In this document: positions 53,681 to 64,000 of the stretch, one piece after another | Numbering within the stretch: the first letter of the stretch is position 1 | Layout of the letters: every line of letters begins with the position of its first letter | Assembly: GCA_001599755.1 (NCBI GenBank) | Contig: BCHX01000005.1 | Span: 3,592,409 to 3,656,408, forward strand | Reading direction: 5' to 3' | Source: Gliomastix tumulicola | Taxonomy: Eukaryota; Ascomycota; Sordariomycetes; Hypocreales; Bionectriaceae | Length of the DNA stretch: 64,000 nt | Notes under the pieces: generated by a model | Databases searched by the model: none | The model's input: the letters and a program-made list of their open reading frames with translations, nothing else | Told to the model about the DNA's origin: nothing | Position numbers and translations under genes: made by a program

Positions 53681-55997
53681 TCAGGGCTTCTGGCCGTACG
53701 CGACGTGGCTGTGAATATCAAGATCAGTACGCGAATCCCCTCATCATATCATTCCTCGTCAGTAAAAGGCTGCACCACTTACAAGTCAAACATGGCATGG
53801 ATGGTGCCCGACTTGAGCTCCTTCCTCACGCCCGCCATCAGCACGAGCACCTCTTCCTCTGTCCACTTGAGTCCCTCGCAGAACAGTCGAAGTGAGAAGG
53901 CCTCGAGCCCGTCGAGAATCTGCGCTAGGTTGCACAGGCCGACGTCCTTCAGATGCGGGTCTTTGGGCCAAGGCCCAATCGGCAGCTTGAACCGGTGGTG
54001 CTTTACATTGACGAAGCCGGCGTTGCGGAGGTGGCCCTCGAGCTTGGGCCCCGGCTGGGGATCGCGGCCGCCCTTGTGGCTGGCTTCGAGGAAGGTTTTG
54101 ATCCAGATGAGCGTCTTATGGTTCTCGGTCAGGGAGCCGTCCTCGGAGTAGTACTGCAGGTCGAAGTCCTGCAGCTCGGCCCAACCTTGGGGCGTCAGGG
54201 TGCTGCGGAGTGTTAGTATCTCGCTCTTCTGTCACCTTTCTCCATCCTCCGAGTAAAGTGCACCAGACCCCGGGTGAACGTACTTGTAGATGTTTCCGAC
54301 GAGCTTCGGCCAGTCGAGGATGCAGCCACACATGTAGCGCATGAAGATGTAGTCGAAGGGCCGCTCGTGCAGCCAAGGGCTCTCGACGTCGTCGACTTCG
54401 AACTTGACGTTGGGCGGCAGCCTGTTCCATGGGAGTTGTCAGCATTTGTGACGCGGTCCTCTTCTCGTCGCCTTGTCTTCCTCTCCTTGTAGTCTCTCCT
54501 CTTAATGGGTTCATGCGTACCAGACGGGCTGAATCGGGCTCAAGTCGTTGCCGAGAATCTCAACATTGGGGAACATGTCGCCCATCTCAATGGCCCCTGC
54601 AAAATTGTAACACCAGGTCAGCAATTATTCTTCTCGCTTGTGGCATCCGATCGTGGGATTCGGTTCCAGGAAGTCGTACAGATGCCGGTACCGGTGCCCG
54701 CGTCGAGGATGCGGATGGGCTGGTTCCCGTCGATGGGAGCCAGATAGATGACGTCGCCGATGGCCTTGGTGACGAGCAGGTGCGTCAGGTCCAGGCGCTG
54801 GATCTCTTGCTGTGGCATTCGGTCAGCTCGTGGAAGCAATCGTTACGGAGTGGTCGGTCGGTCGCACCTCGTCGTTGGGCATATAGTACGCTGCATGTCA
54901 ATCGTCAGCCAGTCTGTCCACCGCGTATCCCAATTCCGTCACTCCATGTACTCTGCGACCAGGGGGGGGGGAACGCACTGCCGCCTCGGAAGGCATGGTA
55001 GCGACGGCCATGTTCGATGGGGAAGTCGAGGACGCTCGAGGACAGCGAGGCGGTGTATGCGGACCTGGATCGTCGTTGGCACTTGTTCCTTAAAGGCACA
55101 CTTGCAATCACTGCCTGCGCAGCATCGGTGGCGCGAGAGTCGAATGGCAGGTGTCGCGTTGGCGCGCAATTGAGGGGGAAACTCACAGCTGGCTGTCAAT
55201 GGCAGAATCGGCGTCGGAGTTGTCGGCCTGGTTATCGGCCATGTGTCAGCACGCGATAAGGAAAAAGACAAAAAAAAGACCAGCAGCAGCAGCCCTGGAA
55301 ATCCAGGCACTCCGAGCAAATGCACTCCGTATGCCGCGTGAAGCCGACCAGGGAAAGCCCGTCGAGAAATAATAAATGTTCCAGACGAACAGACTCAGCG
55401 CTACGTCATGCGAGACAAAGCCACACAGCGCCCGAGTCGCATCGCATCGGATCAAATAAATCGTCAAATCGGCGCATTGTGCGGCACCCCTCCGATCGAG
55501 AGTCGCACGCGGCCGGACGGCACAAAAAAACGCCAATAAATCGATAATTCCAACGTCGCTGCCACCCTCCCCTCTCGGCCGCCCGGACCAGTAGCCGCTG
55601 GAATTCAATCTCCGATTCGCTGTGCGCCGGAAACAGGTAGCGCCTGTTGGTTGGTTGGTTGTCGTCGCAAATCGTGCATGCGCATCTCGCATGCGGTTTT
55701 CGTTCCTCCCTCACAGCACAGACCCGATGACGTTTCGTCCCATGATCGGGCATGGAACAGACGACAAGGGGAAAGAAAGGAAAAAAAAAAAACATGAGAC
55801 AAAGAAAAGAAACTTGGTCAGCAACTTACAACGTCAGCGTCGACCTCGATCTCGGACTGGTCCTGCGCAGGCGTGCTCTGGCCAGCCGGGCCTGGAGTCG
55901 TCTCGGCCGCCGTGGCCGCTGATTGTGATGCGGCAGCGACCGTCTGAGGGGCTGCAGGCGTCGGCGTCGCGCCACTGGACTCGGGCGGCGATGCCAT
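53681..55997 (-). CDS. LaeA-like SAM methyltransferase, 369 aa, 9 exons
   Basis: Minus-strand exons are 55997-55830, 55227-55187, 55064-54979, 54890-54868, 54809-54680, 54596-54521, 54421-54284, 54202-53783 and 53708-53681. All phases agree. The product has a disordered Ala/Pro/Thr N-terminus ending EIEVDADV, then SDADSAID, FPIEHGRRYHAF, YYMPNDE, QEIQRLDLTHLL, SAM motif I ILDAGTGTGIWAIEMGD, LSPIQPVW, PPNVKFEVDDVE, GWAELQDFDLQ and the closing VAYGQKP. This is the standard order of LaeA-like/TAM methyltransferases of Pezizomycotina. Some relatives regulate secondary metabolism, others methylate metabolites. This one is not assignable to either role. The first intron would be 602 nt, much longer than the others. 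An in-frame ATG (55242-55240) just before exon 2 could instead start a 319-residue form. Confidence 0.85.
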
Positions 55998-57859
55998 ATC
56001 GTGGTGTTGGCTCGCTGGAGGGGAAGCTATCGGGTGCTGGGCTGTCGAATGAATGCTGGTTGGAATGCGGGCTACCGGAATGCAGTTTGGGTGACGCAAG
56101 ACACAGCGACACAGAGTCGAGACGGATGCAATGGGATGGATGTGAGAAGAAAGAGAAAACGGAGCGACGACGAAGAGTGGACAAGAGGATTAAAAAAGTC
56201 CTTTCCGCCCAGCTGGGATGCGATGGACAGGGGGGGAGGTTCTCGGCTTTTGGAAGGAAGGAATCGACAGTTCAGTCCCCTGCTGCTTTATCCGAACAAG
56301 ACAGCTCCCCGGTCACTGCTCACAAGCCAAAAATAATGGTAATAAATATCAAGTAAGAGAAGCTGCCACTGCTCGTTCCCTGCACGGATCCAGAAATTGT
56401 CGCCCCCCCGACCGGGGATGATGCGTGACAATTTGGGAAGGGACACAGACGCACGTCCTGATTGGGCAGGGAGGGGGGGATGATGCTTCCAACAAGAACG
56501 AGGAATTGACGACAGGAGGAGAAGGAGAAGGGGATAACGTGGGAAAAGCGGCGCTGCGGGTGGTCCGGCGGACTCGGGGGCAGAGAAGGATGGAGACTAG
56601 TTGCGGCCAGCGGTGCAGGGCTTGCAGGGCTTGCCAAGGGGGGGCATCAAGATTCAGGGGACGGGCATGATGGGCAGGTTTGTGCTGTCACTTGACTTGG
56701 TGATGGCTGTCAGAGTGACGAATGTACAGACAAGGCACAGGTGTTTGGTATCGCGAACATAGCAGTCATGGACGGTACGGCGACGTCCAGCCCTCCTTCA
56801 CTTGACTGCCACTCCGTCACTCCCACGCCCAGCAGCACATTTCCCATTCCTTGCCCCGATCACCAATCCAATAGCCAGCTGCACCATCCCCGCCATCAAC
56901 CACTAACCGACGGACGGGCTAAGCTAAGACCAAAGCCTAAAAACCAATCACACCTCTTCGCAGCCAGTCAGCGAGTGCCGCCGCCGCAAGCCAAACGACG
57001 CAGCCCGCGGATGCAGCCGCTGCTTCCCTGCTCGCGTCCTGATCGATTGATTCGCTTCCATCATGAGTTCATCATATCATGCCACTTGCTCTCCAACAGC
57101 GTCCCCCTCCTGTCCCCCCCCTCGCCTCTTCGACCAAAGTCCCAGCACCAACGGTGTGGCGTGCGTCGCTGTCCCTGTATCCTCGGGCTGCCCGTTCGTT
57201 ATTGCAGTCATATCTTATCTCCTCCCCGTAGGACAAGAAAAATATATTAAAAATCCCCAAGAGCGTCGACGGACAGGGCAGCCGGTCGGCGACGTTGCAG
57301 CGCCGGAGGACTTTCCCCACGAAAAGGGAGGGAGGAGAGACGCCGTCGGTCGCGCCACGTTGCAAGCCGTCCCGCTCTTTTTTCTGGAAAAGCAGTCGGT
57401 CGTTCGTCTTACCCCTCTTCTGTGTCTTCTGTGTGTCTGCCCGTCGTATCGTCGTATCGTGCCGGGGGCTTATCGTTCCCCGAGTGAACCCCTCCGTCAG
57501 TGTGGTCTTTCGGCTGTGCATATCAGGTCATCCACAGCACAGACTCGCATTACGCTTGATCAGGTATTGCAAATCGGAGCTTTAACCTAGACCATCCATC
57601 GGCACTGACTACCTACAACCAACGGTACATCCACGCACCGTCCACCCAAAGCACCAGCCAACATCCGGCCAACGCCACTTCTCCCTCAATCAGGCGATCA
57701 ACCCACGGCCCTTCTCCCAGCCAAAGATCGCGATCGCGAGCGGCGCCATTCTCGGACGTGTCTACAGATTCGGGGTCTGCCCCCGCCCGGTCCTTCACAC
57801 GCGCAAGGGAAACATCCCCGATTGGACGGGGTGACGCTGACGGTGGACGGGTCGCATCC
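55998..57859. other. Divergent intergenic region, 1.9 kb
   Basis: This separates the minus-strand methyltransferase from the plus-strand amidohydrolase. Several frames of up to 244 codons overlap on both strands without recognisable motifs. It probably contains both promoters and their leaders. No specific site is identified. Confidence 0.45.
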
Positions 57860-59423
57860 ATGGCCACTCTGCGACCAACAACAGCAGTGTGGCGACTGAG
57901 ACATGAGGCCGGAATGCGTCCCGCGCGGCGGTGGCTGTCTGGGCTGCGTGTCAATGCCGAGAGGCTGCAGGAGTCCATTCATCGTACCTGTCAATGGGGC
58001 GCTGCGCATCGCTATGGGAGGTGAGTTGGTTACAACTGCTGGTTGGCGAAGTGAGAGTGAGAGCGAGGGGCAGACTGGCTGAGGATGGGTGAATTGCAGC
58101 AAGGACACAGAGACGGGCATGGCTCGCCTTGCGCTCACGGACGACGATGCCCGCGTGAGGCGCTGGTTTGCGGATGAGGTGCAGCAGCTTGGCTGTACGC
58201 TCACTGTCGATGAGCTGGGCAACATGTTTGCCCGTACACCAGGTGCACACTCGTCTCTGCCCATGACGGCTATGGGCAGCCATCTCGACACGCAGCCCCG
58301 TGGCGGTCGCTACGACGGCATCTTGGGCATCATGGCCGGGCTGGAAGTTCTCCGGACGCTTAAGGAGAACGGACGCAAGACCAACTACGACGTCGGCGTC
58401 GTCAATTGGACAAAGTGAGCACCCGCAAACACAAACACCACATACACACACCTGATCATCATACTCACCTCCATCCTAGCGAAGAAGGCGCCCGCTTCCC
58501 CAGGTCCATGCTCTCCTCCGCCGTCTGGGCCGGCCAGATCCCCATCGCCACAGCCCACGCCCTGCCCGACATCTTCAACCCGTCCGCGACCGTCCGCTCC
58601 GAGCTGCAGCGCACCGGCTTCCTCGGCACGACGCAGTGCTCACATGAAGCGTACCCGCTCGCCGCGCATTTCGAGCTGCACATCGAGCAGGGCCCCATCC
58701 TCGAGACGTCTGGACGCAAGATTGGCGTCGTGAGGGGGTCGCAGGCGTACAAGTGGCTAACGATCACGGTAGACGGGCGCGACGCGCACACGGGGACGAC
58801 GCCGCTGGGTCACAGGAGCGATGCCATTCTCGCGGCGGCCAAGATGATTGCTGCGTCCAACGCCATCGCCAAAGCGAGGGATGCGCTCGCGTCGACGGGG
58901 GTCATCAAGATCCCGCCGGGGTCGTCGACCAACACGCTGGCGTCGCAGGTGACGTTCACCCTCGACATCCGGAACCCAGATGACGCGGTTGTCGCGCAGG
59001 TGCTAGAGGAGTGTCTCGCGCGGTTCGGTGAGATCGCGAAGGAGGACGGCCGTGGCGTATCGTTCTCGTACACGGTCGACACGGACTCGCCGGCTGTCAA
59101 GTTCCACGAGGACTGCGTCGATGCGGTGCGGACGGCGGCGGATGAGCTTGTCGGGGCGGAGGGCTGGCTGGAGATCACGAGCGGCGCGGGTCACGACAGC
59201 GTCTGTACGAGTGCCCGGTGCCCGACGACGATGATTTTCGTGCCGTGTCGCGACGGGGTGAGCCATCACCCAGAGGAGTACTGTTCGCCTGAGGACTGGT
59301 AAGTGGAAACTGCAGTCGAGAGTGAGACGGATCTGCTAACATGGTGTCAGTGCCATTGGTACACAGGCCCTGCTGGAGGCGGTGTTGAAGTACGACGACC
59401 TGAGGGCCACTCGAGGAGGTTGA
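57860..59423 (+). CDS. M20-family amidohydrolase (N-carbamoyl amino acid/ureidopropionase type), 455 aa, 4 exons
   Basis: Exons are 57860-58020, 58100-58414, 58480-59298 and 59351-59423. The catalytic protein carries the metal ligands of the allantoate amidohydrolase/N-carbamoyl-L-amino acid hydrolase branch: GSHLDTQPRGGRYDG (His, Asp), NEEGARF (Glu pair, across intron 2), ELHIEQGP (His), SGAGHDS and SHHPEE (His). Family enzymes hydrolyse ureido or carbamoyl groups with two zinc or manganese ions, in pyrimidine, purine or amino-acid nitrogen recycling. The exact substrate cannot be told. The first 30 residues (MATLRPTTAVWRLRHEAG ... RRWLSG) are Arg-rich with one acidic residue, like a mitochondrial presequence. 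The later ATG (MRPARRW) is an alternative start. The introns of 52-79 nt have standard ends. Confidence 0.9.
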
Positions 59424-60116
59424 CGAGACCGAGGACGTCTTCCCGTCCTCCATGGTCCTGTGAGCAGACACGAGGGTACTCAGGTCTAGCTTGGGAAAGC
59501 TATTGGATTTAATGGGCGATGTCGGCATGAAATATGCCGAAGAGAGGACGAGCAGCGGCCTCTTGGAGAAGCCACATGGCAAGGGTAGCTCCATCACGTA
59601 GAGGCGGCACATCGTGACAAGCCCAGCCACGTGCCACCAAAACAAATGACAGACCACCGTCAAATCAACCTTCCGCATTCAATAAGCATAACATTAAGAT
59701 TGATAATAAAAATGTGCAAAAATGCGCATCGCCCGCCAAGCCAGGACATCAAGGCACTCACCTCTCGTGGGGTCTGTGGAGAGACACTGGAGACTAGGAG
59801 CAGGGTTGACTCTCCGTCATCGCCAATAGCTTCACTCGACGACACTCGGGGACCTTGATGGGCAATGACGGAGCTAGGTCCAGCTTTAGTGATGCGGGAT
59901 ATACAGAGTTTGTGGACTGGCTTGGACGTTGTAACGGTGCTGCTCAGGAACGTGAGGCTGTTGAGGGAGGCTCCCATTGGAGGGGACACTCGACGGTCAA
60001 GGCCGATGGAGGGGAGCGTGGGTGATGACATGCGTGGGATGGCAGGCTAGACCCTACCGACAATCTGGTTGCCATGGCCGTGGGAAGACTTTTCTCTTGC
60101 TTCCGCTGCGGCTGGG
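59424..60116. other. Intergenic, 0.7 kb
   Basis: This is the 3' flank of the amidohydrolase and promoter of the zincophore gene. No gene is seen, and I find no exact ACCTTNAGGT-type zinc-response element by eye. Confidence 0.45.
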
Positions 60117-60124
60117 TATATAAG
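60117..60124 (+). promoter_or_regulatory. TATA box of the zincophore-like gene
   Basis: TATATAAG lies 116 nt upstream of the start codon and is followed by a C-rich leader. Confidence 0.6.
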
Positions 60125-60239
60125 TCCCTCCCCTCTCTGTCCATCCCATCAGCAGCTGCCACTTCACCCTTGCCTCGCATCTCACCCATCATCCCTCTCC
60201 CACCCTCTCCTCACCTCGTCTCCAACATCCACCGCCAAG

Positions 60240-61220
60240 ATGAAGCTCCTCGCCCTCCTCCTCCTCTCCTCCGCCACCGCCTCCCCCCTCTCCCCCCGGG
60301 ACGCAACCACCACCGTCCTCCCCCAGCCCGAGAGCACCGAGACCTCCGCCCCCGTCTACGACTGGTCCGCCGGCTGGAAGCCCTCGTACACCATCCACCA
60401 GTCCTGCAACAACACCCTCCGCACCCAGCTCGAGGACGCCCTCGACGAGACGATACAGCTGGCCACGCACGCCCGTGACCACATCCTCCGCTTCGGCCGC
60501 TCGTCCGAGTTCGTCCAGAAGTACTTTGGCGCCAATGCATCGACGGCCGGGCCCATTGGATGGTACGACCGCGTTGCGGCGGCGGATAAGACGGGTGTGA
60601 TCTTCCGTTGCGACGACCCGGACCGAAACTGCGAGACCCAGGATGGTAAGTGACCTATAACACCACCAACTTCGGCGCAGCACGAAGACTGACCCGACAC
60701 AGGCTGGGCCGGCCACTGGCGCGGCTCCAACGCCACCCTCGAGACCGTCATCTGCCCCCTCTCCTTCGAGATCCGCCGCCCGCTCTCCTCCGTCTGCGGC
60801 CTGGGCTACACCGTCGCCGCCTCCAAGCTCAACACCTACTGGGCCACCGACCTGCTGCACCGCGTGCTGCACGTGCCCGCCATCAGCGAGGGCGTCGTCG
60901 AGCACTACGCCGAGGACTACGCGGATGCCCTGCGTCTGGGCAAGGAGGAGCCCGAGCTCGCGTGGGTGGACAGCGACGTGCTGCAGTACTTCGCCATCGA
61001 CGTCTGGGCGTACGACATCGCAGCGCCTGGGGTCGGATGCACTGGGGAGGTCGAGGAGGTGGAGGAGAGCACGCCGACGACGACGAGTGCTGTGACGGAG
61101 AGCACTACAACGAGCGCTGCTGCGGTGAGTTGATTTGACGATCCATGGGCGGTGGACGAGTGCTGACTGCGATGATAGGAGTGCCACACGCACGACGACG
61201 GTGTTGTCCACTGCTCCTAA
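60240..61220 (+). CDS. Pra1/Asp f 2-type zinc-scavenging secreted protein, 289 aa, 3 exons
   Basis: Exons are 60240-60645, 60703-61124 and 61179-61220. A signal peptide (MKLLALLLLSSATASPL) leads to a metzincin-like domain: CNNTLRTQLEDAL, FGRSSEFVQKYFG, GVIFRCDDPDRNC, GHWRGSNATLETVICPLSF, the HRxxH signature HRVLH (188-192) and LQYFAIDVWAYDIAAPGVGC. This pattern defines the Pra1/Zps1/Asp f 2 family, secreted zinc binders that feed zinc to ZIP transporters in Candida and Aspergillus. Asp f 2 is also an allergen. A Thr/Ser-rich stalk follows. The small third exon gives ECHTHDDGVVHCS, the Cys/His zinc-binding tail of the family, so splicing of intron 2 is well supported. A zinc-starvation response is expected from the family. 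No zinc transporter gene lies beside it here. Confidence 0.9.
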
Positions 61221-61985
61221 GGGGCTGATCTGATGCAAATATGCACACATCGATAACGATTTGAATGCACAAGCGTGCTGCCAATATCAACCGATATTAT
61301 AGACAAAAAGGATAGAAATAGTTAATGAAATCCCATCTTCGATGACACCTTCGTCGTTCATCTCCGATGCAGTGGGTGATATGACACACCTCCTGTATGC
61401 ATGGATTAGCCGGGAAAGCATGTCACACCAACAGATGCTACTACCTTATGGGTCTCAAACCGCCCTTTCGACACTCTATCACTAATCCAGATAATCGTAT
61501 GGTACTTACGTGCGGAGAGGGTGGTCAGCATCCCCAACCAACGACAGACAAGTGCCGAGACCTGCATGAGGCTCATTCCACTCGCCCGACCGCCTAAACA
61601 ACTTACATGCCATATCCCAGACACGGCTTGCCTGTGCCACAAGAACGCATTCGCGATGTAACATGCTCTTTATCCGAGCTTGCTGATTTGCCGGCACGAC
61701 CAACAAGCGCATGGAGTAGGGTGTGATTCTTCTCCATCTTTAGGACCCCAAGGGTACACAGTGCAATGACACTACAACACTGGTCAAATATCATGATATG
61801 CAGAGGTAATATATATGGCGGTGATAAGGTCGGGATCATCTCTCTGCGTCACGGACCCAGGTGTACCCCTCACGTAGATAAAGACGCGTAAGCCACGGCC
61901 GCAGTTGAGGGAAGTTGGCGCTCAATTCCATCTGATACTCGATCTCCTCCGTCTTGCAAAGCATCACTACAGCTTAAGAATCACC
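61221..61985. other. Intergenic, 0.8 kb
   Basis: This lies between the zincophore and P450 genes, both on the plus strand. Only short frames are present and no gene or clear promoter element is recognised. Confidence 0.5.
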
Positions 61986-63667
61986 ATGGCGAGTTTCAGC
62001 ATCATAATCCTCTCATTCTCCCTCCTCTCGGTCATCATCTACCGCTTCTCCAAGAAGAAATCCAAAAACCTGCCCCCAGGCCCTCCCGGCAAATTCCTCA
62101 TCGGCAACCTCCACGACCTCCCGCCCCCGGGCGTCCCCGAATACCAGCACTGGCTCCCGCACAAGGACGCCTACGGCCCCATCTCCTCTGTCAGCTTCCT
62201 CGGCCAGACCCTCGTCCTCCTGCACGACCGCGACGCAGCCTTCGAGCTCCTCGAGCGGCGCGTGTGCTCGAGCCGGCCCGCCATGACCTTCTGCAACATG
62301 TGCGGGTACGAGGAGTTCGTGGCGAACCAGTCGTACAGCGAGCGGTTCGTCAAGCACAGGCTGTTCATACACCAGTCGCTGGGGACGAGGCGGCTGGTGG
62401 AGCAGTTTCATCCCGTGCAGAGGGTTGAGGTGGGGAGGTTATTGGTGAGGGCGTTGGAGGAGCCTGGGAAGCTGATGAAGCACTTCAAAACGTACGTTAG
62501 CTTGGCTCGTAATAATGATGGATGGACTCGACCGGTCGGAACGCAGTGATGTGGACTTTTTGCTGACCGGATCATAGTGAAGCGGGAGCCATCATCCTGA
62601 AAATCACGTATGGGTATTCCGTCGAACGCAAAGTGCCAGATCCTTTGGTCCGCCTCATCGAGCAGATGGCAGAGAACTTCTTCCACTCCATCGTTCCCCT
62701 AGCATGGATAGTCGATGGAATCCCCGCCCTCGCCCGTCTGCCAGACTGGCTGCCCGGCATGTCCTTCAAGAAGACCGCCGACGCGTGGCGCGAGGTCACC
62801 ACCATGACCACCGAGATCCCATACGGCTTCGCAAGGCAGCATGCGGCGGTGAGCCAGCCAACTCTCGTGTCGCAGCTTGTCGAGAACTGCAGCAGCAAGG
62901 ATCCGGAGCGCGGACTAGGGTACGAAGACGAGAAGGTGATCAAGCTCGTGACCGCAGCCATGTATGCCGGCGCCGCGGAGACAACCATCTCTAGCCTGAG
63001 CACCTTTGTCCTCGCCATGCTCAAGTTCCCCGAGGTCCAGCGGACCGCCCAGGCAGAGATCGACAGGGTGATTGGGAAAGGCCGCCTGCCCGATTATGAA
63101 GATCGTGAGAGGCTCCCGTACGTGGACGCGCTGGCGAAGGAAGCTCTCCGATGGTGGCCGGTTGCTCCTCTGGGTGTGCCACACCGAACAGACGAGGACG
63201 TCGAGTTCCGCGGGTACTTCATCCCGAAGTCTTCGATCTTGGTGCCCGGGGTTTGGTGGTTCCTGCACGATTCGGAGGTGTATCGGGACCCTGAACTCTT
63301 CGATCCGACGAGGTTCCTCCCGCCGCGCAACGAGCCAGACCCGAACACCGTTGCCTTTGGTTTCGGACGAAGGATCTGTCCGGGTAGATTCCTCGCCGAT
63401 GCTAGTATCTTCCTGACGCTCGCCCAGATGCTGGCCACCTTTGATATGCAGAAGGCCGTTGACGCGGACGGAAACGTGATTGAGCCGCCCGCGGAGAGCA
63501 CACCGGGGACAGTCGACAATCCCAAACCGTTTCCCTACCGTCTGACGCCGAGAAGCGAGGCCCATCGGAAGCTGATCCAGAGTGTCGAGAGGGAGTACCC
63601 ATGGGAGCGGAGCGGTGCGGAGAATCTGGGAAACAAGGAGTTCCTCCAACGGATCGGGGCGATGTAA
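61986..63667 (+). CDS. Cytochrome P450, OrdA/CYP64-like, 531 aa, 2 exons
   Basis: Exons are 61986-62491 and 62578-63667. An N-terminal membrane anchor (SIIILSFSLLSVIIYRF) with basic stop KKKSK and the Pro-rich hinge LPPGPPG place it on the ER, facing the cytosol. P450 hallmarks are the I-helix AGAAETT (about 299-305), EALR (ExxR, 357-360), FDPTRFLP and the haem loop FGFGRRICPGR (Cys about 436). The order and wording (LPPGPPGKFLIGNLHDLP, GVPHRTDEDVEFRGYFIPK) resemble fungal O-methylsterigmatocystin oxidoreductase-like P450s, a large group that oxidises diverse metabolites. That resemblance does not imply aflatoxin synthesis. The single 86-nt intron begins GTACGT and ends TAG. The start is the first ATG in a good context (CACCATGG). 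Confidence 0.93.
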
Positions 63668-64000
63668 TCGTAAAACATTCGCCGTGCAGCAAAAGGACGG
63701 GAGGTAGTCACGGGGGAGCAGAATCCAGAAAGCTGAAGTGGTGCGCTGGAGGTCCCGACGGCAGAAAAAAGGTGGAGAGTCGGGATGTTCAGAACAAAAA
63801 AGGGCCGTACCTCCCAAAAGCTGCAACGACCGTGAATCTGCCATTCGATGATATGGCTGTTTATAGGGGCATTTACTATGTTTTGAAGGCTGTTCAGTAG
63901 TACCACATATCATCCGACAGGGTTTATTTGCCTGATTCTTTTCTCTGGTGACCGTGTAATGACTCCTGTCGTTTTGGTCATCGTAAGATCACAAAAAGTT
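63668..64000. other. 3' edge, no gene seen
   Basis: This is the 3' flank of the P450 gene. Short frames on both strands are without motifs. Confidence 0.45.

Noticed and set aside
55622..56356. 244-codon plus-strand frame across the methyltransferase 5' region
   Set aside because: It is charge-rich and motif-free, and overlaps the well-supported first exon of the methyltransferase on the other strand.
56741..57250. 169-codon plus-strand frame between methyltransferase and amidohydrolase
   Set aside because: Pro/Ser/His-rich translation typical of non-coding C-rich DNA, with no motif or splice context.

Overview
The window reads as nuclear DNA of a filamentous ascomycete (Pezizomycotina, most likely Sordariomycetes). 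The genes carry short introns of about 50 to 80 nt with GTAAGT-like donors and TAG/CAG acceptors, and exons rich in C/G at third positions. The gene content is that of a plant-biomass or plant-associated fungus: AA9 LPMO with CBM1, GH67 alpha-glucuronidase, GH76, secreted esterase, an OrdA-like P450 and a LaeA-like methyltransferase. The genus cannot be fixed from the sequence alone. Exon models were built by hand from reading frame, splice-site sequence and expected protein motifs. No search was run.

Left part (1-31 kb). An unrecognised helical protein (326-1555) is followed by 8.5 kb without a convincing gene, rich in simple repeats. An intronless FAD/NAD(P)-binding protein (10487-12466) follows. 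A second gene-poor block (12.5-21.4 kb) holds an unresolved base beside an A25 run and traces of a decayed repeat-coding sequence. Then come an F-box/LRR-like protein (21452-23428), a second unrecognised protein that seems distantly related to the first (24235-25467), a secreted precursor built from eight Lys-Arg-bounded repeat units (27098-28219), and a four-exon aldo-keto reductase (29980-31177).

Middle part (33-51 kb). Two convergent major facilitator transporters (33039-34598, and 34794-36205 on the minus strand) precede a secreted-enzyme neighbourhood. This holds a GH76 alpha-1,6-mannanase-like protein, an AA9 LPMO with a C-terminal CBM1, a type-B carboxylesterase, a Thr-rich secreted Cys protein and a GH67 alpha-glucuronidase. 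XlnR-like GGCTAA sites lie before the LPMO and GH67, and CreA-like sites before GH67. Together these enzymes would act outside the cell on cellulose, glucuronoxylan side chains, esters and mannans.

Right part (50.7-64 kb). A flavin monooxygenase and a nine-exon LaeA-like methyltransferase lie in tandem on the minus strand. An M20-type amidohydrolase with a mitochondrial-like N-terminus, a Pra1/Asp f 2-type zincophore (HRxxH plus a C-terminal Cys/His zinc tail) and a cytochrome P450 lie on the plus strand. The tailoring-type enzymes resemble parts of a secondary-metabolite locus, but no polyketide synthase, NRPS or terpene synthase is visible.

The most unusual item is the Lys-Arg-bounded repeat precursor at 27098-28219. 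It has the layout of Kex2-processed fungal peptide precursors but a Trp/Tyr/Asp/Gly-rich repeat that I cannot assign to a described peptide.
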